Shown here: positions 13,241 to 14,545 of the stretch, in pieces
How the letters are laid out: each line of letters starts with the position of its first letter
How positions within the stretch are numbered: the first letter of the stretch is position 1
NCBI GenBank assembly: GCA_030765605.1
Contig: JAVCCG010000112.1
Coordinates: 1 to 14,545 of the forward strand
Direction of reading: 5' to 3'
Origin: Candidatus Alcyoniella australis
GTDB lineage: Bacteria; Lernaellota; Lernaellaia; JAVCCG01; Alcyoniellaceae
Length of the DNA stretch: 14,545 nt
Position numbers and translations under genes: made by a program
The notes under the pieces: model-generated
The model's database searches: none
Told to the model about the DNA's origin: nothing
Seen by the model: the letters and a program-made list of their open reading frames with translations, nothing else

Positions 13241-13565
13241 GGGGAGGCTCGGTGCATTACGACCAGCGAACTACGCGAGTTTTGTGGCGGCTCTAAGCCG
13301 CCCGGGCGCGGGGTGGGTCGTGGCGCTACGACCAGCGTACTGCGCGAGTTTCGCAGCGGCTCGAAGCCGCCCGGGCGCGGGGAGGGTCGGTGCATTAAGA
13401 CCAGCGTACTGCGCGAGTTTTGTGGCACCTCAAAGGTGCCGCGAGTTTTGTGGCACCTCAAAGGTGCCGCGAGTTTTGCAGCGGCTCTAAGCCGCCCGGG
13501 CGCGGGGAGGATCGGTGCATTAAGACCAGCGTACTGTGCGAGTTTTGTGGCACCTCAAAGGTGCC
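13241..13565. repeat. Array of 69-bp and 28-bp repeats, each carrying a three-nucleotide-loop hairpin
   Basis: Units begin near 13241, 13310 and 13379 at exact 69-bp spacing (the GACCAG anchor is at 13261, 13330 and 13399). Short 28-bp units follow at 13441, then a final unit from 13469 with GACCAG at 13524. Each unit has GCGAGTTT followed by a hairpin. Two stem types alternate: GGCGGCT-CTA-AGCCGCC (13286-13302; shorter variants at 13356 and 13481) and GGCACCT-CAA-AGGTGCC (13424-13440, 13452-13468, 13549-13565). The GC-rich stems are followed by a self-complementary CGCCCGGGCG. Units abut with no unique spacers, so it is not a CRISPR. It resembles REP/BIME-type intergenic palindrome arrays. 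Confidence 0.8.
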
Positions 13566-13568
13566 GGG

Positions 13569-14459
13569 TCAGCGCAGGTTGATGGTCAGCGGGATCGTTT
13601 GGCCGCCGCGATCGACATCGATCGTAATGCTGGAGGTCGTGCCCAAATCAGCCATCAGGCGCAGCAGCTCGGCGGTATTGTTGGCCGGCCGGCCGTTGAT
13701 CGAGGTCACGATGTCGCCGCGTTTGAGCCCCATTTGCGACAGCGGGCTGTTTTTCGGAATCCGGCCGAACTTGAAGCCGTCCTCCACGGGTCGACCGCGA
13801 ATCTGGCCGGCCAGGGCCGCGGGATTCTCGATCATCTGGTCGACGAACTCGCGTGCCACATTAAACTCGCCGTCGCCGACCTCCTCCACCGAGTTCTCCA
13901 TCGGCGAACCCGAGGACGTGCCGGTGGAACGGCTGCGGCCGATCGAGGTCGATGAGTTGGCGTTCTTGCCGCTGTAGTATGGAATCTGCCGCAGGATCTG
14001 TTGTTCGCCACTGCGGTCGATGGTCACCACGCCGCTGTCGATAGCCATGATCGTGGCGTCGGCGAGCAGGGTGTCGCCCAAAGTGTAGACCTCGGTCAGT
14101 TTGGAGCCGCGGTCGGTGATGATCGCGTAGCGGCCGTGCTCGCCCCAGATCACCGTTCCGTTGAGCTCGACGTTGAGGTCGGTCTCAACCGCCTCGGAAT
14201 GCCCCTGGCCGATCAGGTTCTGCCCCACGGCGGCCGAGTTGAACAGCGAACGATCGACGATCATGCGCAGGATCGTGTTGCGCGGCGGCGGCGGTTTGGG
14301 ACGCTGGACCTGCGCCGAGAGCACGGATGGACTGGCGGCCTGGAGCTTGCCGCTGATCGCCGAGGTGAAGACCCCGGCGGTGAGATAGGCGCTCAGACCC
14401 AGGAAGCACAGGGTCAAAGCCCAGAAGTATTTCTTGAGGATTGTGTTTATCAGACCCAT
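13569..14459 (-). CDS. gspC: Type II secretion system protein C (GspC) with HR and PDZ domains
   Basis: The protein has 296 residues from the ATG at 14459, preceded by GGGTGA. A short cytoplasmic N-terminus and one membrane helix (about 10-34) are followed by a Pro-rich linker. DRSLFN (70-75) leads to the homology region (about 93-158: LNGTVIWGEHGRYAIITD, YTLGDTL, IDSGVVTIDR), then a Ser/Thr-rich linker (164-187) and a PDZ domain (226-296: GFKFGRIPKNSPLSQMGLKR, GDIVTSINGRP). This order is that of GspC, the inner-membrane clamp that contacts the GspD secretin in the periplasm. Downstream lies a repeat-filled 1 kb and then genes on the other strand, so gspD does not follow it; the other gsp genes must be elsewhere or beyond the window edge. 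A longer start at 14513 lacks a good ribosome site. Confidence 0.88.
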   Translation of the reverse strand: MGLINTILKKYFWALTLCFLGLSAYLTAGVFTSAISGKLQAASPSVLSAQVQRPKPPPPRNTILRMIVDRSLFNSAAVGQNLIGQGHSEAVETDLNVELNGTVIWGEHGRYAIITDRGSKLTEVYTLGDTLLADATIMAIDSGVVTIDRSGEQQILRQIPYYSGKNANSSTSIGRSRSTGTSSGSPMENSVEEVGDGEFNVAREFVDQMIENPAALAGQIRGRPVEDGFKFGRIPKNSPLSQMGLKRGDIVTSINGRPANNTAELLRLMADLGTTSSITIDVDRGGQTIPLTINLR

Positions 14460-14481
14460 GTATTCACCCATCAAAGGCGTA

Positions 14482-14494
14482 ATGCTAATAGCAT
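14482..14494. promoter_or_regulatory. 13-bp palindrome upstream of gspC, possible operator/promoter overlap
   Basis: ATGCTA-A-TAGCAT is a perfect odd palindrome 23-35 bp upstream of the gspC start. On the minus strand it overlaps a plausible extended -10 element (TGGTATGCT). No good -35 partner was found, so promoter assignment is weak. Confidence 0.3.
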
Positions 14495-14545
14495 ACCATC
14501 TGCTGCCGCACAAGCTCGTATCGTGGACAACTTCACGAATAACCA

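Noticed and set aside
13241-13565. CRISPR array
   Set aside because: Units abut directly without unique spacers, carry alternating hairpins, and no cas gene is present.
13420-13977. 185-codon plus-strand frame
   Set aside because: Its first part is repeat array and the rest is antisense to the GspC PDZ domain.

Overview
The window is GC-rich and densely packed. Several gene junctions share an ATGA stop/start overlap, and the content is Gram-negative: a type II secretion GspC, a periplasm-facing polyferredoxin and envelope acylation genes. The style fits a deltaproteobacterium-like lineage (Myxococcota, Desulfobacterota or a related uncultured phylum). The sequence gives no firm species assignment. 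No rRNA, tRNA, CRISPR array or intact insertion sequence was seen.

Layout. (1) 1-3945, minus strand: an alkaline-phosphatase-superfamily phosphodiesterase followed after 2 nt by a GT4-type glycosyltransferase with a very long C-terminal coiled coil, cut by the window edge. (2) 4132-6565, plus strand, divergent from (1) across a back-to-back promoter pair: a membrane-anchored SGNH/DltD-like acyltransferase, an MBOAT acyltransferase and a 38-residue single-pass microprotein, joined by two ATGA overlaps. (3) 6568-10768, minus strand, in transcription order: polyferredoxin, pgsA-like phosphatidyltransferase (with its own strong promoter), AI-2E-family permease, and a membrane-anchored phosphodiester glycosidase-domain protein. 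(4) 10903-12569, plus strand: sfsA and a GH43-like beta-propeller protein. (5) 12570-13568: about 1 kb with no convincing gene, filled with hairpins, a 69-bp repeat array, a long inverted repeat and a minus-strand terminator. (6) 13569-14459, minus strand: gspC, with no other gsp gene visible in the window.

Most notable system. The microprotein at 6449-6565 ends exactly in FMYAVF. This matches the FxYxxF C-terminal acyl-shuttle motif known from DltX of Gram-positive bacteria, where the tyrosine carries the acyl group from the MBOAT (DltB) to the SGNH transferase (DltD). The adjacent MBOAT is DltB-sized and lacks the motif at its own C-terminus, and the SGNH protein has a DltD-like Ser/DxxH arrangement. 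This looks like a minimal DltD-DltB-DltX-type relay in a Gram-negative, without the DltA/DltC donor-loading genes, so the acyl group and acceptor polymer are unknown.

Regions 1-3 are enriched in envelope functions (glycan transfer, phosphoester hydrolysis, acyl transfer, phospholipid synthesis, phosphodiester glycosidase domain), consistent with a surface-polymer neighbourhood, though no common pathway is proven.
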